Shown here piece after piece: positions 52,650 through 64,000 of a DNA stretch of 64,000 nt; position 1 is the first letter of the stretch; each line of letters starts with the position of its first letter. Below the pieces are notes generated by a model that made no database searches, had not been told where the DNA came from, and was given only the letters and a program-made list of their open reading frames with translations. The stretch comes from Ottelia alismoides (Eukaryota > Streptophyta > Magnoliopsida > Alismatales > Hydrocharitaceae). Where the stretch lies: assembly GCA_037367405.1 (NCBI GenBank), contig JAZKJV010010745.1:1-64000 (forward strand), read 5' to 3'. A program made the translations under genes and the position numbers.

Positions 52650-52980
52650 CATCATGCTCTCTCGTAACCGGCTTAACATTTCAAATCCCGTATCTTCTAA
52701 TTGATGCTGCAATCGACCTCCATTACAAATGGTCAAACCCATCTTAAGCGATTTTCTCATCTTATTCTCTATCGAAGATATACTAACTTTTTTTTCCGAT
52801 CGTATCATTTTGAATCTGATCATTTCGTGCATGACCACACATCCACCTTAGCATTTTCATTTCTGTTACTGTCATTCTCTACACATGTCTATGGTTCACA
52901 GGCCAACATTATGATTCATAGAGCATAGTATGTTTTACAACTGCTTTGTAATACTTTCCTTTGACTTTCAAAGGGTAATA
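52650..52980 (-). mobile_element. Decayed RTE fragment, minus strand
   Basis: Plus-strand blocks aaacccatcttaagcgattt, catgtctatggttcacagg and cctttgactttcaaaggg match the better antisense RTE at 29706-30391, in the same order. It has no tail or target duplication and is an old remnant in the 3' flank of the synaptotagmin gene. Confidence 0.75.
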
Positions 52981-53850
52981 TAAATCATTTTTACTTCAAA
53001 AATGATCTATAGTGGGTATGTTGATCATTTTGATTTAATGTGTATTTATTATTATGCAAATGAATGTTTGTTTTTTTAGTTGTCTATCAATTGTTGAGGA
53101 AATATAAATCATTTTCTTCAATTACATTGACCAATGAGTATATGTATTTTCCCTTAACTTCTACGAAATAAATATTTTATAATACACGTTCTAAATATTA
53201 ACTCATTGAAAATTTTGCACAATTTGTTACTTGCATTATAAATGGTCAACTGTATCCTTATATAAATGAGTGGAATGTTCTACTACTAATATAATATCAT
53301 GTCAAGTTTATATTAAGTTAAAAAATAATAGTATGTAGACGTAAATATTGTTAATTGTGTGTGCATGTCAACCCATGAATTTCATACACCATGTAAAATA
53401 TTGTGACATTATTTCTAAAGTTGTCTTTTGAAACATAATTTAAATTATTTGTAAAGATGTCTTTTGAAACATAATTTAAAGTTCACGTAACTATCTCAAA
53501 ACTCATATTTCTATATATCACAAATTATGTTTTTGTTGATATATTTTAAATTCTAACTACCTATTCTGTTGAACTCAGTTGAAGAACTATTTTCTCTCAC
53601 CATCCACAAATAGAGAGGGCGAAACCCGCCATATGGGCAGTTGCATGGTAAACAACTCAAGTTGAGGACTCAAAAAGACAGGTGAGGATGGTATAGTGAA
53701 ATGGTCCAATTCTCTTGGACAAAATTACAAATCGGCTTAAAATTGAGCAAAATGATTTAGTAAACAAAATAAAACTTGAGAAATCCTATGATAAAACTTG
53801 GAAGTATGGAAGCTTCGTGAAAACTTGAGAGATTGGAGTCACAGATTCTC
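52981..53850. other. AT-rich intergenic DNA
   Basis: No gene seen. A 23-bp word (tgtcttttgaaacataattt plus taa) is repeated at about 53423 and 53458. Confidence 0.5.
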
Positions 53851-53859
53851 TTTCAAGTA

Positions 53860-54170
53860 GATGGAAATTGCAAAGAGATAAATTGTGTCATTTGGTTGAT
53901 CACTTGGGAAAGGTCCTTACTACTTGGGAAGAATTGAGGTTTGCATTTTTGAACAAATATTACTCGCTCGGACGACTCAACCAAATGCGATCCTTGATTG
54001 CTAATTTCTCCCAGATGCCCAAGGAGCCTATTCACGAGGTGTGGGAAAGATTCAAAGATCTGACAGAGAAGTGCCCCCATCATGATATTCCAAAGACCAG
54101 CCTTGTGTAAAATTTCTTTGGGGGTTTAAGCATAGAGAATCAGAAGCTGGTAAGTACCATATAAACTCCT
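53860..54170 (+). pseudogene. Ty3/Gypsy gag fragment
   Basis: Reads TTWEELRFAFLNKYYSLGRL, IANFSQMPKEPIHEVWERFK and DLTEKCPHHDIPKTSLV, the core of plant Gypsy (Athila/Tat-like) Gag. A stop at 54108 is followed by NFFGGLSIENQKL. It aligns with the gag at 61820-62050 (WDRFRELIDRCPHHDI). No LTR is identified for it. Confidence 0.85.
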
Positions 54171-57100
54171 TAGGGTTAGGATTTTTTGCATCATGTGTAA
54201 TTATACCTCTCCACATATAGTGAAATCGATCCTCATTGTTCGAGGACGTATTTGGTTTGCTTGTTTGCTTCCGTTACTCAGAACTGATTTAATATTTTAA
54301 ATCCTATTTACTACTTCTTTATGTTTTAATTTTATAAGCTAATAAGAAAGTGATAATTTTCTAAAAAGTAGAAGCATGAATCATGTTTCTGGAAAGTGAA
54401 ATTAAGACGGAAATAATGAGTGAGTCAACTGAAGGTGTAATTAGTTGATTGGTCTACAATTTTGTTGACTGAAAAAGTTGTTCAACCTAAAGTCTATGAT
54501 TTATGCATGATGTAAGAATGCTTGAGGTTCTTTATAACACCATAAAGGAAAAAACATCAGTACTAGGGCCAAAAAAAGAAAATTCTTCTGCTTGCCTTCA
54601 TCTTGAGATCCTTTGCTTAAGCTTCTAGCATTTATCTCTGAACTTTGAACTTAAGCTTGAGTTCTTTTTACTTAAACTCCTCTTTCTTTTTTTAAGCTTG
54701 AGCTCCTCATACCTGAGGTCCTTCTAGGTTCTCCAGGTCACTTTTTTTGACCTAGCTACAAGTTAAATGAATAATTTTTGTTATCAATAAAACATGCATA
54801 TTTATGCACGACATAATTATGGTGACACAATAGTTGTTGTTGGATCATATCCAGATCCAACGGATTTGATCAAAAAGTCCAATAACATCAGGTATCATTC
54901 ATTGGACCCATCACTTCTGCCATCTGATGAATCTCAGATACATCATGTTCAAATCTACATATTATTCTCCTAGGTTAAACAAAGCAATAAAAATTTCTGT
55001 TAATTCTCTAATATTAACTATTCTTATTTGGTAAATAATTTGTGAATAATTAACCTATTTTCTAACCTTAAATTATTGTATTGAATTACTAACCCTTTTT
55101 CTTTGTTTTCATATTTTATTAAAATCCCTAAAAATTAGATTAATTATTGTCTACATTTTGGTATTTAAAAGAAATTAAAACCAAAAATATCAAAACCCCA
55201 AAATCAGTGTTTTTAACTCAATAACAGTGCCCCCAAAATACACATTTGTAGAAATGACTTCTTTTGACTTTTTGTTCAACATAAAACTTGTAGATCTTAT
55301 CGAGATCTACAACTTTCATGTTTTGACTTTTTCCTAATTAGGCTTCTAATTATTTCTTTTTTATTTTTCTTTATTTGTCATATTTTACAATTTTTCTATT
55401 GGGCCACTTGGTGCCCTCTAGGCCGCCCACGTGACCCGCTCCTCTCTCTGTCACTCGGCTTCAATCTCCACCATTGGATCACCTTCTCCCCGCCTCAATC
55501 TCCGCCGTCTATCTTCCATCTCCTCCCAGCCATCAGATCTCCCCTGAGATCTGATCCCATCCACCCACGCCCCTGCCTTTCAGCCGTAGGATCACCATTG
55601 ATCCTACGATTCTCTGATCTCCATGTCACCCCGCCTCTCTCGGTCGTTGGATGGACCTCCAGATTGCATCCCAACCATACACACCAGCCTCGATCTCAGC
55701 CCTTGATCACTTCTCCCAATCTGATCTTCGCCCTTCAATTGCGCTTTAATTCTTGGTCGTTGGATCACGAGATCCAACGGATAGGGCTTCGTCTCCTACC
55801 TCAAAAAGTCCCTCTTCAGCCGTTATACCTCGCGGCAACCTCTCCCCCTTTCCATTTTAGCTCCTTCCTCCATTTCCCTCTCCGCTCCATAATTGCCCTC
55901 TCCGCTCCATAACGCCACCTCCACGATGTCCCCTGATCCATCTTCTTCACGCACACCATCAACTACTCCCTCCATCACTCCGCACCTTCATTACAACCGT
56001 TGCAAAACCCTCAGCCACCACATGTAACCCTCACCTCCTCAACCAACAAAACCCCTCCTCCACCACCATTTCAAATCATCCCCCATTCTTAGGGTAAGGC
56101 CTAGCCATCACCCGCCTCCATGTGACAGCCGAAGGTGGGAGGGATTGGCCACAATGGCCCGCACACCCTGGTATTGACCCATGGCCGCTCGGCCATGTCG
56201 CAACCGCTGAGGCACCGCTGAGCACTGATGAATACCTGATTCTCACTCTTTATTCTTTTGTTTTAGTTATTTATCTTGGCAAATCATCTTGTAAATAGGT
56301 GTCAATATAATAAGTTGTCATTATGCGTGCATCTGTCAATACTGCATAATTAGCATGTATTTGTGCAAAAATAAAAGAATAAAGGAAAGAAAAAGGAAGT
56401 ATTTAGAATAAATACAGAGTGACCCGAACCTAAGAGAAGTTCAAGCCTTGACATGATCGCCAAATAAAATTTGTAGAGAGAGATAGGGCCTACTCTATAT
56501 TGTACATATTAACTACGTATATAAATAACTTTTGATAAAAGAAGAAATATTCTTTTTACCTCATTGTATATAGTCCTAGAAATAAAACAAAAATAAAATC
56601 AGAAAAATATAATAAAAATAAAAATAAAAATAAAATCCTTCTTACTTATACAAAATACATGTACATATGCCACCTCCCCTATTTATTCTATACATATAAA
56701 TAAATCATAAAAATAAAATAAAAATTATTTTGAACTTCTAAATATATATTGAAAATAAATAAAATATAAAATTAGGGATATTCATGTAAAAATAATAAAA
56801 TAAAATATTTGTACATATACATGTATATAGACTAATTTATTTTTCATAAAAATAATTTAAAATCACAAAAAATAGTTTGAAAAATAATAAACATTTTTTA
56901 TTTTATACGCTTTTTATTTTGAATTCATTTATTATTTTTTATTGATTTTGTAAATATTTTGTAATATCAACTGTTCTGATTGGTCCAGAAGGGTATGTTG
57001 ACCCTGGTCAATGGCCCCCCAAGCTCGGGTCAGGTCGATTCTGCGTCGCCAGAGCATCTTCTCCGAATTTTCCCGCCCGATTCCGAGCTCCTCTTGCCTC

Positions 57101-57215
57101 GAGACCCAGACCCGAGATTCCTTGCATATCCGTCATTCTCGTGGGTCCTTCTGTTGATTTGAATCACTCTAGAATTTCGCACGCCATGTCGATTTTTCTG
57201 GACCCTCGAGTTGGC
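54171..57215. other. Probable Gypsy LTR/upstream sequence
   Basis: Non-coding. It contains gatcttatcgagatctac, a word style common in plant Gypsy LTRs, a pyrimidine-rich stretch with repeated rtyggatca words (55470-55900), a tandem 20-bp repeat at 55876-55915, and A-rich (aaaat)n DNA (56580-56900). LTR boundaries were not located, so this is inference from position upstream of gag. Confidence 0.4.
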
Positions 57216-57223
57216 TATAAAAG
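57216..57223 (+). promoter_or_regulatory. TATA box of a putative Gypsy LTR promoter
   Basis: tataaaag preceded by GC-rich sequence and followed by a pyrimidine-rich start-like region. It lies 3.7 kb before gag. It could instead serve an unrecognised gene, but no coding exon follows. Confidence 0.45.
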
Positions 57224-59560
57224 CTTTGCTTCTGCCTCCTGGCATCGCAACTCGTGCCTCGCTCCTTTTTCCACCTCTAGACACATGTGGTTAAGTGACA
57301 GCTACCGGAGAGCATCCTTGGATTGGATTTTGGTGGAGAGAGCACGAGTTCACCCTTCATGGCCGGAGATCCACTACGAGCAACCTCCCCATCTATCGCA
57401 ACGCGGTTGAGGCTATTATCCCGATGACCACCTTTGCCTGGAGCTCAGGAACTCGTTCCAACCTTCAGGTATCTAATTTCTCCTCTACATTTCATTTGTC
57501 CATTCGATTTATCCATATCGCACCGCCACCATTCATTTGCTCCGACGACCTTGTCGGAGCCCAAACCCATGCACCCATATGCTTCGATCAACGCTCCGTA
57601 TCACCAGCCACCTTCTTGTGCAACCTATTCCCCCTTAAACTCGACCATCAGGTCGAGATTAAGGTTGAGACCTCCTCCCTCCACGTTTGCCGGAGGTCAA
57701 TCCCCATTCCCCTACGCTTCTCTATGTTTCGCCAAGCAATAACCCGACCGGAGAGTCCCCTCCGAGTCGCTCTTCCATTTTCAGGTCCTAACGCGTACGT
57801 TGATCTCAGTTCAAGCCTCCAGGCGCTCTGGCAGAGCTGTCCCAGGTCCCCCTCCACCGCCACGCTTAGCCGGTTGATAGCTCTTGCATCGGAGCTGCTC
57901 GTTCAATGAGGAAAGCCTATACGATCTTGTTAGAGCCCTTAGATAGTTCATCGGAGCCACGGATCTCATCCGAGGCTCGGGTGAAAGTCGCTGGGCCCTT
58001 GTTCTTGCAAGCCCGCTCTATGTTGTTGGATGAATCCCACGTCTGTTAGATTCCGTCAGAGTTGTCGACCGGATCAGCTTTTGGGCCGTTGGATCTGACA
58101 TTCCCTGACGCATCTGCCCCACATGTTCTAGATACCATCGGTACCGTCAGATCTGCAACATGAGGCGACCAGAGACGTACGATAGCGACAGCCTCCACGC
58201 GCGCCACGCGTCCCACGTGCCATGCACGCACCTCCTTGAGGTATATTGCTCTTTTGCCCCCGCACTTTTATGCTTTATAATATAGTTCTGTAAATAAAGT
58301 TGTAGTTTGAACATTTTGCTGTTAGGACCTTTATGTTTTCAGTATTTGCATTTTAGTCCTTCCGAACCTGAGACACATGCATGTACATGTGAGTTTGTGA
58401 GTTATTTGCATGAATTATCCCTAAACTTTTTATATGTTATGTTTTGAGTAGGACTTTTCTAGTAATTGTAAATATATCCATGTGCTTGCGTTTTTGAACA
58501 TGTGCGTGAAAATACTGGATAATTTACAACTTTATCCCTGAGCCTTTTATATGTATTATATTTAGGATCTAGAAACTTTAGGATAATCACATATAGGTGC
58601 CTTCCTGCTGTGTGCTTTGTTTTTCATCAAATAATTACCGAATTAACTCCAAAATCCCATAAAAGTTATAGTTAGCTCCTGCTAACACGGAATATTTATG
58701 GTGATTTTTGTGAATTAATTTAGTTTTATTTGATATTTTCTAAAAATCAAAAACCCTAAAACATGTTCTGTCTATTTTATAAAATACCAAAAACTATAAA
58801 AATTGCTTTAAAATCACAAAAAAATCGTGTGTGCTTGTTTTTATGTGTTCTAATTCCATTACCATTTTGTCGCATTATCTCTTATAAAAACTCTAAAAAG
58901 CTAAAAACTCTAAAAACTTATAAAAATCATTAAAAATTCTAAAAAATATAAAAAAATAGAATTTCAATTTCTATAGTTAGATATTTTTGTTTACTTTTTC
59001 ATAAAATTCACAACTAGGATATTAGGGCATTTTTAATATTTTAAATTTACCTTTTGATCCAGACTGTACACTATTTTCCATTTTCATCCTTATTTGATTT
59101 TTATAAAATCATATAAAAATTGGAAAAATCCCATAAAATCACCAAAAATATATAAATAGTTGAAAACATAAAAACTTGTTTATTTCTGATTTTTGAGCCT
59201 TTTTACCATTAATAAAAAACTGTGAAAGCTTACTTGATCTTTACTTCCTTGTCTTGTTTTCTCATTTTGAAAATATAAAAAAATGTAAAATAAATAAAAA
59301 TTAGCTTTTATTCCTCTGATTAGGACTATTTCGTAGGTTTCACTCTACTTCTTGTATTCGAACTGATCGTTATACCAGGTTAAATGAATAACAAAGACCG
59401 TTAACATTGGATTTCATGCGTTGATTGTTGGATTTCGTGCTTTGATTGTTTTATTGTGTGGTCTTGATTTCTCTTGTTGAGCCGGATTGGCTGATTGGGG
59501 TCACAACGACCCTTGCTTATCTTTCATACTTAACCCTAGTCGGTCGGTCGCTCATCAGAA
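57224..59560. other. Putative transcribed LTR/leader part of the Gypsy element
   Basis: GC-rich to 58250 with chance open frames, then AT-rich with taaaaactctaaaa-type words (58780-59320). No protein family is recognised. Confidence 0.4.
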
Positions 59561-60948
59561 TGACATCGTTGCCGGGGAGCACGACTTATTAGTCTTTTCA
59601 GATTTTCTACTTATCTTTATCTCTATTTGTTACAATGGTTTTTTGATCCGGTTTTTGTTTCTCTTTTCGTGCGAGGAACCTCCCGAGGATACTTTGGAGG
59701 ATACAAGTGACCTAGGAGGAGCAGGAGCAGCAGGAGATAGTTGTAATTTTTAGAGAGTAGATTAGCTTAGTTTAGTTTATTTCCAGCACATTATCATTAT
59801 TATTGTTGTAATAATACATGACCCTCAGACTCTGGACACTTGGCATATCGGGATCTGTTTCACCGAGCACCAGTGTGCTCGAGGGACCTCACCATGGTTT
59901 TTTTGCCGATTTTGTTTTCTTCGTCTTTATTTCTATTTGATTCTCGGAAATTTTGGCCCATAGACTTAGGAATTTCTCTGATTGTGTCGTAAATAATTAA
60001 GGTCCAATCCCTAACTATTTTCCTGCACGTATAGTTCGTAATTGGACCTTATTAATAACTCATAATAAAAAGTTAGCTTGATCAATTGAGAGGCCACGTG
60101 CTGGTAGAGGTCATATACAACGCTGGCAGGATCCGTTGTGGCGGACACCGATTGACATCTGAGACCGGACTCATGCCTCTCTCTCTGACCAGTTAGCTAC
60201 TATTCTTCGCGATCTTAGGAATTGCTCGTCTAAGGCCGTTTTCTCCTTGCATCATTTAGGATAGTTTAATTTCTGTCTTAAAATTTATGAGTGGATCTTT
60301 CTGTCTTTAAATTTATGCACGGATCACCCTACATGTAGATAGCGGGAGTCAGGTACACCTTTCTTACTTTGCATGCATCATCGTATTTGATCGTGCATCA
60401 GTTTTTTCGACTTCTCCCCCCGTTTTTGACTTTAAATAATCAGGAGATCGAAAAATTTGTTAGGCGTTGTTTGCTATTGAAAAATACCATAAAATGTGAA
60501 AACCATAAAATTGGAACTGCTAATCAAACTTGATCTTAAAAGACACCTCACTGAAAAATCTATCTTGGGAGAGTTATCCTCTCATTCTTTGGTTTGCTTG
60601 CGTGAGAGAGTGACACGCACACTAGACTAAAGACATACCTGAACTCTTGTTAGACTACTGGCCTTGGGGTTAGTCGTTCTCCAGTGAGGATTGCTCCGGT
60701 CTCTGGTAAAGCGGTCCACGATACCCTTAACAGAGCGAGTTGATCAGGTAGCCGGTAAACGGTCCGCAACTTGTACTGGTTGGGAAAGATCTAGCTTTGG
60801 GATTGGGCCAGTCGCTTGGGAGCATCGGGTTCCTACCAACTCGCTTAATCGCTCTGCAAGACTGACTTATCACCTAAATAAAATTGACAAGATTAACGAC
60901 CAAACCTTCACGGTCATCAGCTCAGAGTTGCGTAGGTGAAATTGGGGT
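59561..60948 (+). other. Gypsy leader region
   Basis: At about 59568-59582 the sequence gttgccggggagcac occurs, a motif commonly found just upstream of gag in plant Athila/Tat-like Gypsy elements. The following 1.3 kb is untranslated leader with scattered stops. A primer site could not be assigned with confidence. Confidence 0.5.
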
Positions 60949-62560
60949 TTGACTTCTGATCGTGTTTGCTTATCGATCTCATCTGCATTCTTCCACATCA
61001 CGATGATAGGTCGAAGGTCCCTTAGGCTGCCTTTGACAGCGCCGCTCTCGAGCACTCCGACCCACTCATCTAGGGAGGTTCCGGGGAGCTTAGACCAGCT
61101 CTCCGAACCTGAGTTTGATTCCGCCCTGTTCCTCCTCGACCACCCTTCTTCTAGTCCCGAGGTGCCCGATCAGAGACCAGCAACACAACTATTTGTTCAT
61201 ATGATGACACTTGAGTTCAGGTCTTTAGCCTTTTCAGAGACCCACGATATGACCAGCAGTGAGGAGCACATAGATGGACAACCCCAAAGTTCAACGTACA
61301 TTTTAGATCAGGGCGCCATGAACAACACACTTCTAGCCTCCCTGGAGACGATGCAAAGGCAGATTAGTGACCAGGGGGCCTTCATGGCAGAGGTGTGCTG
61401 AGAGATAGCACAGATGCGAGCCGACAGAGGAGAGTCGCACCGATCAAGCAGTGGAGAGAACCCAGAGGTTGGAGGAGGATATGGAGGATAGCCAGAGGAG
61501 CCGCAGGAGCCAACCAGATCCGCCAGGACGATGAGGGAGGTTCACAACCCTGGTGCAACCCTTACACACCATTGGATCCAGCTTCCGACCATTCTGGGCG
61601 ATTTCAAGCTTCCTCCCCAGACCATTCAACTCTTGCCCAAGTTCCATGGGCTTTCCACCGAGGAGCCGCATATACACCTGTAGGAGTTTGATATGATCTG
61701 CAACACTGTCCACGACATATTCGTGGACGAGGACACCATCAAGATGATGGCTTTCCTTTTCTCCCTCGTCGACAGAGCAACCTACTGGCTGAAACATCTA
61801 GGGAGATATGTGACTTCGTCAGAGCAGCTCCGGACCGAACTTGAACAAGTACTATCCACTCAGCCGGACGAACGCAACGCGAGCTCTGATCAACAATTTC
61901 TCCATGATCCCTAATAAGCAGTTCCATGAGGCGTGGGATCGATTTCGTGAGCTCATTGACCGGTGTCCCCATCATGACATATCCATGCCCAACCTAGTAC
62001 ATAGTTTCTTCTGTGGGCTGACACCGGAGCTGCAGTTGCTAGTCAACGCTTCTTGTAGGGGCTCCTACTTCGCCAAGGATGAGGATCAGGTCTGGACCAT
62101 CTATGAGGAGATGGACGAGAACTATACAGTGATGTCCCAGACTAGGCTCTACACTCAAGGGAAGCCCCCATCCCATGCCATGTCCTATCAGAGTATAGCA
62201 CGGGTTGATGCGGGTCCATCTACATCTTCGTCAGTAGCAGTGGCATCACAGGCAGAGTCTTCAGCCGTTGACATGGGCATCATCAATGATAAGTTGGACC
62301 GTGTTGAGATCATCGAGAAGAAGCATTTCCAGGACATGACATAGATTGATTAGTTGGCATAGACCTTGAGTAACCTGAAGACCCATATCATGTGTCTCCA
62401 GGAGGCGCAGACGGCTTCGCAGTCCTATCTCAGGTCACGGGTTGATCCTAGCAGCAGCAGCTCGTCCCAACACTCCGCCCAGTACTGACAGGTTCACCAC
62501 ATCCAGACGGAGCCGATTCAGCAGTTGCAACACCAGTACTCTCAGCCACCGCCATCGCAG
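60949..62560 (+). pseudogene. Ty3/Gypsy gag, main part
   Basis: The N-terminal segment (60949-61401) is Ser/Pro-rich. Shifted frames give LPPQTIQLLPKFHGLSTEEP and EFDMICNTVHDIFVDEDTIK, the typical start of the Gag core; ATYWLKHLG; then FSMIPNKQFHEAWDRFRELI and PHHDISMPNLVHSFFCGLTP (to about 62030), and the C-terminal part with EEMDENYTVMSQ. Stops or shifts at about 61401, 61680, 61850 and 62342 break it. It would form the particle core in an active element. Athila-like affiliation is inferred from the WERF...CPHH motif. Confidence 0.85.
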
Positions 62561-63140
62561 GACATTTAGATGGTGGTGTACCAACAGGATCAGTCACCTG
62601 CAGTTCTTTCCCCGTTCCCGTACGAGCAGGAGCCGTTGATGGAAGTTAACGGGATTTGGTATGTGACCGACAACAGCCTGGGATCCGCAGAGATCATCTC
62701 GGATTCAGGTGGTCTACCGGAGGTACCTCGTCCCAACAACATCCTCCAGCTCAGGGCAGATCGAGCAGCTAGCCTCAACAGCAACCCCATTACTCCCAGT
62801 AGCCATCACACCAGTACCAGGCTAGTCCTCGTCCCTACCAGCAGGGACAACAGTGGAGGCAATAGCAGCCTCAACAACAGTATTCTCATCCTCCCCCTTA
62901 CCAGTTCCAGCAACAGCAACCTCATTTCCAGCGAGGCAACCTGTCCGGTTCTCATGGGTTAGCCTATGAGAACCCGGCCCTTGATGATTTAGCCTGCCTA
63001 CTCTCAGACCAGTATGCATTCTTTAGGCAGGAGATGGACGAGTTTCACCAAGATATGAGGGAAATCATTAAGGGCAAGTCTACCATACCCGCTCAGATTG
63101 AGCCCAACCCGAATAACCTCAAGAGAAAATCTGAGAAGCT
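62561..63140 (+). pseudogene. Gypsy gag C-terminal Gln-rich region
   Basis: In shifted frames reads a Gln-rich stretch (YQFQQQQPHFQRGNLSG) and LACLLSDQYAFFRQEMDEFH then QDMREIIKGKSTIPAQIEP, with a stop near 63141. No Cys-His knuckle was seen. Confidence 0.6.
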
Positions 63141-63612
63141 ATAGTTCACAGAGACCACCACTCCTAGTGATTTATTGGGTGGAATTACTTTATACACATT
63201 TGATTCTGATTTTGTGTCACTTAGGAGCTGTAGGATGCCAGTCGGCGACGCCTCATCTGAGCGACGACACCACGAGGATCCAAGAGCACCAGACGAGGAG
63301 GATAACAGTGTTGATGCAACGAATGACGATGTTGATGACAGCGGTACTGATGCCACCAAGGACGTTGATCTAGTCGAAGGTACTGAAGTCGTCGCTTCTC
63401 CAGATGCAGCTGGTGGTACTGATGCCACCATCGATCCAGATGCTGAGCTAGAGCGTGGTGCCGATGTCGTGAAAACAGATGTTGTGAGTGGTATTGATGC
63501 CACCATTTCTATTCCAGTTGTGTTTTCTCCAGTTTCTATACCTCAGGACCATATGAAAAACATCAAAAAATTAATAAAGGAAAGGTTTCTTCATCTTCGA
63601 GTCCATATGTGA
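63141..63612 (+). other. Acidic repetitive open frame after gag
   Basis: An open stretch (63175-63612) rich in Asp, Glu, Val and Thr with repeated DAT words (VDATNDD, GTDATKDVD, GTDATIDPD, GIDATIS). It lies where protease would be expected but shows no DTG/DSG active site. Function is not recognised. Confidence 0.4.
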
Positions 63613-64000
63613 TGCATGATGACATTAGTATGGATTCTGTTCCCTCTCAGCAGCAGGAACCTGTTCCTAGCCCTCTATCTGAGGAGGACCCAACCATCCC
63701 CTTCCCTCAAGCACTCCGCTTGAAAAAGGGTAATAAAAAATAAAAAAAAATCAGCAGTTAGAGTTCAGCCAACAGATGATCGATAGATTCCATATCTAGC
63801 TGAGTCTACAAGTGGCACTTGAGCACATCCCTCTCTTCTAGAGGAACTTAAGAGAGAAGATCACCATTAGTAGGAAGAAGAGGAATCATCAGGCAAAAAT
63901 CCATGCGCTGACCCGTGCCACCTGCTTCGCCATCCAGAACCGTCTGCCAACCAAGAGGCCAGATGCAGGAGATCCCTATGTCAGATGCCACATTCATGAG
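63613..64000 (+). other. Sequence downstream of gag to the window edge
   Basis: Probably still Gypsy element. A plus-strand phase near the edge reads HALTRATCFAIQNRLPTKRP with stops upstream. No domain is recognised, and the window ends before any reverse transcriptase. Confidence 0.35.

Noticed and set aside
57295..57909. Long open frame of 204 codons
   Set aside because: GC-rich putative LTR/leader with overlapping open frames in several phases and no recognisable domain or splice pattern; best explained by composition.
1..64000. CRISPR array, operon or integrated bacterial/viral gene cluster
   Set aside because: No regularly spaced repeats, no Shine-Dalgarno-led gene series, and no viral coat or movement protein was recognised; coding remnants are plant retroelements and one spliced plant gene.

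Overview
The window is plant nuclear DNA: gene-poor, dominated by retrotransposons, with one recognisable host gene split by very large introns. Short-LTR Copia elements carrying a tRNA-Met type primer site, L1-type and RTE-type LINEs, tRNA-headed SINEs sharing an RTE tail, hAT/MITE-like foldbacks and Ty3/Gypsy gag are typical of flowering plants. The only host protein recognised is a plant synaptotagmin of the SYT4/SYT5 (NTMC2 type 2) class. Its C-terminal wording is closest to what I recall of monocot copies, so a large-genome monocot is my best guess (inference).

Layout. 1-2.5 kb: palindrome-rich DNA, then minus-strand Copia remnants. 2.5-4.9 kb: an unclassified 1.18-kb unit duplicated in tandem, nearly identical. 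4.9-6.2 kb: decayed minus-strand L1-type LINE. 6.3-15.1 kb: overlapping plus-strand Copia remnants, invaded by a minus-strand non-autonomous LTR element (8344-9558), itself hit by a MITE, plus a hAT-like element (11069-12430) and a CCTCGAGG-rich foldback (13452-14480). 15.3-15.4 kb: SINE. 15.5-20.8 kb: almost complete but broken L1-type LINE, minus strand. 21.1-22.1 kb: RTE fragment with a 15-bp target-site duplication.

22.3-52.0 kb: the last eight coding exons of the synaptotagmin gene on the plus strand (end of the SMP lipid-transfer domain, C2A, C2B, stop at 51985). Five exons are clustered (22286-23405), two lie at 28.8-29.3 kb, and the last is 22.5 kb further on. The 5.4-kb intron holds two Copia insertions, one inside the other. 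The 22.5-kb intron holds a MITE split by an RTE, an L1 fragment, SINEs, a full-length RTE (33210-36459) and a three-layer Copia nest: element B (37071-50507), inserted in an older minus-strand Copia, contains elements C (41100-45894) and J (47326-50003). Each of B, C and J has a readable 5-bp target-site duplication. The second exon is 74 nt where 75 are needed, so the frame breaks; this is either decay or a one-base sequencing error in a G run.

52-64 kb: 3' flank, a decayed RTE piece, then Ty3/Gypsy DNA: a gag fragment at 53.9 kb and a larger element with a TATA box at 57216, a leader motif near 59.57 kb and broken gag from about 60.95 to 63.1 kb.

No rRNA, tRNA gene, CRISPR array or bacterial-type operon is visible. 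Apart from the synaptotagmin, the coding sequences are broken transposon proteins. The clearest points of interest are the reconstructable insertion order, a SINE that appears to share both ends of the resident RTE, and two non-autonomous LTR elements with unlike LTRs but a shared internal module.
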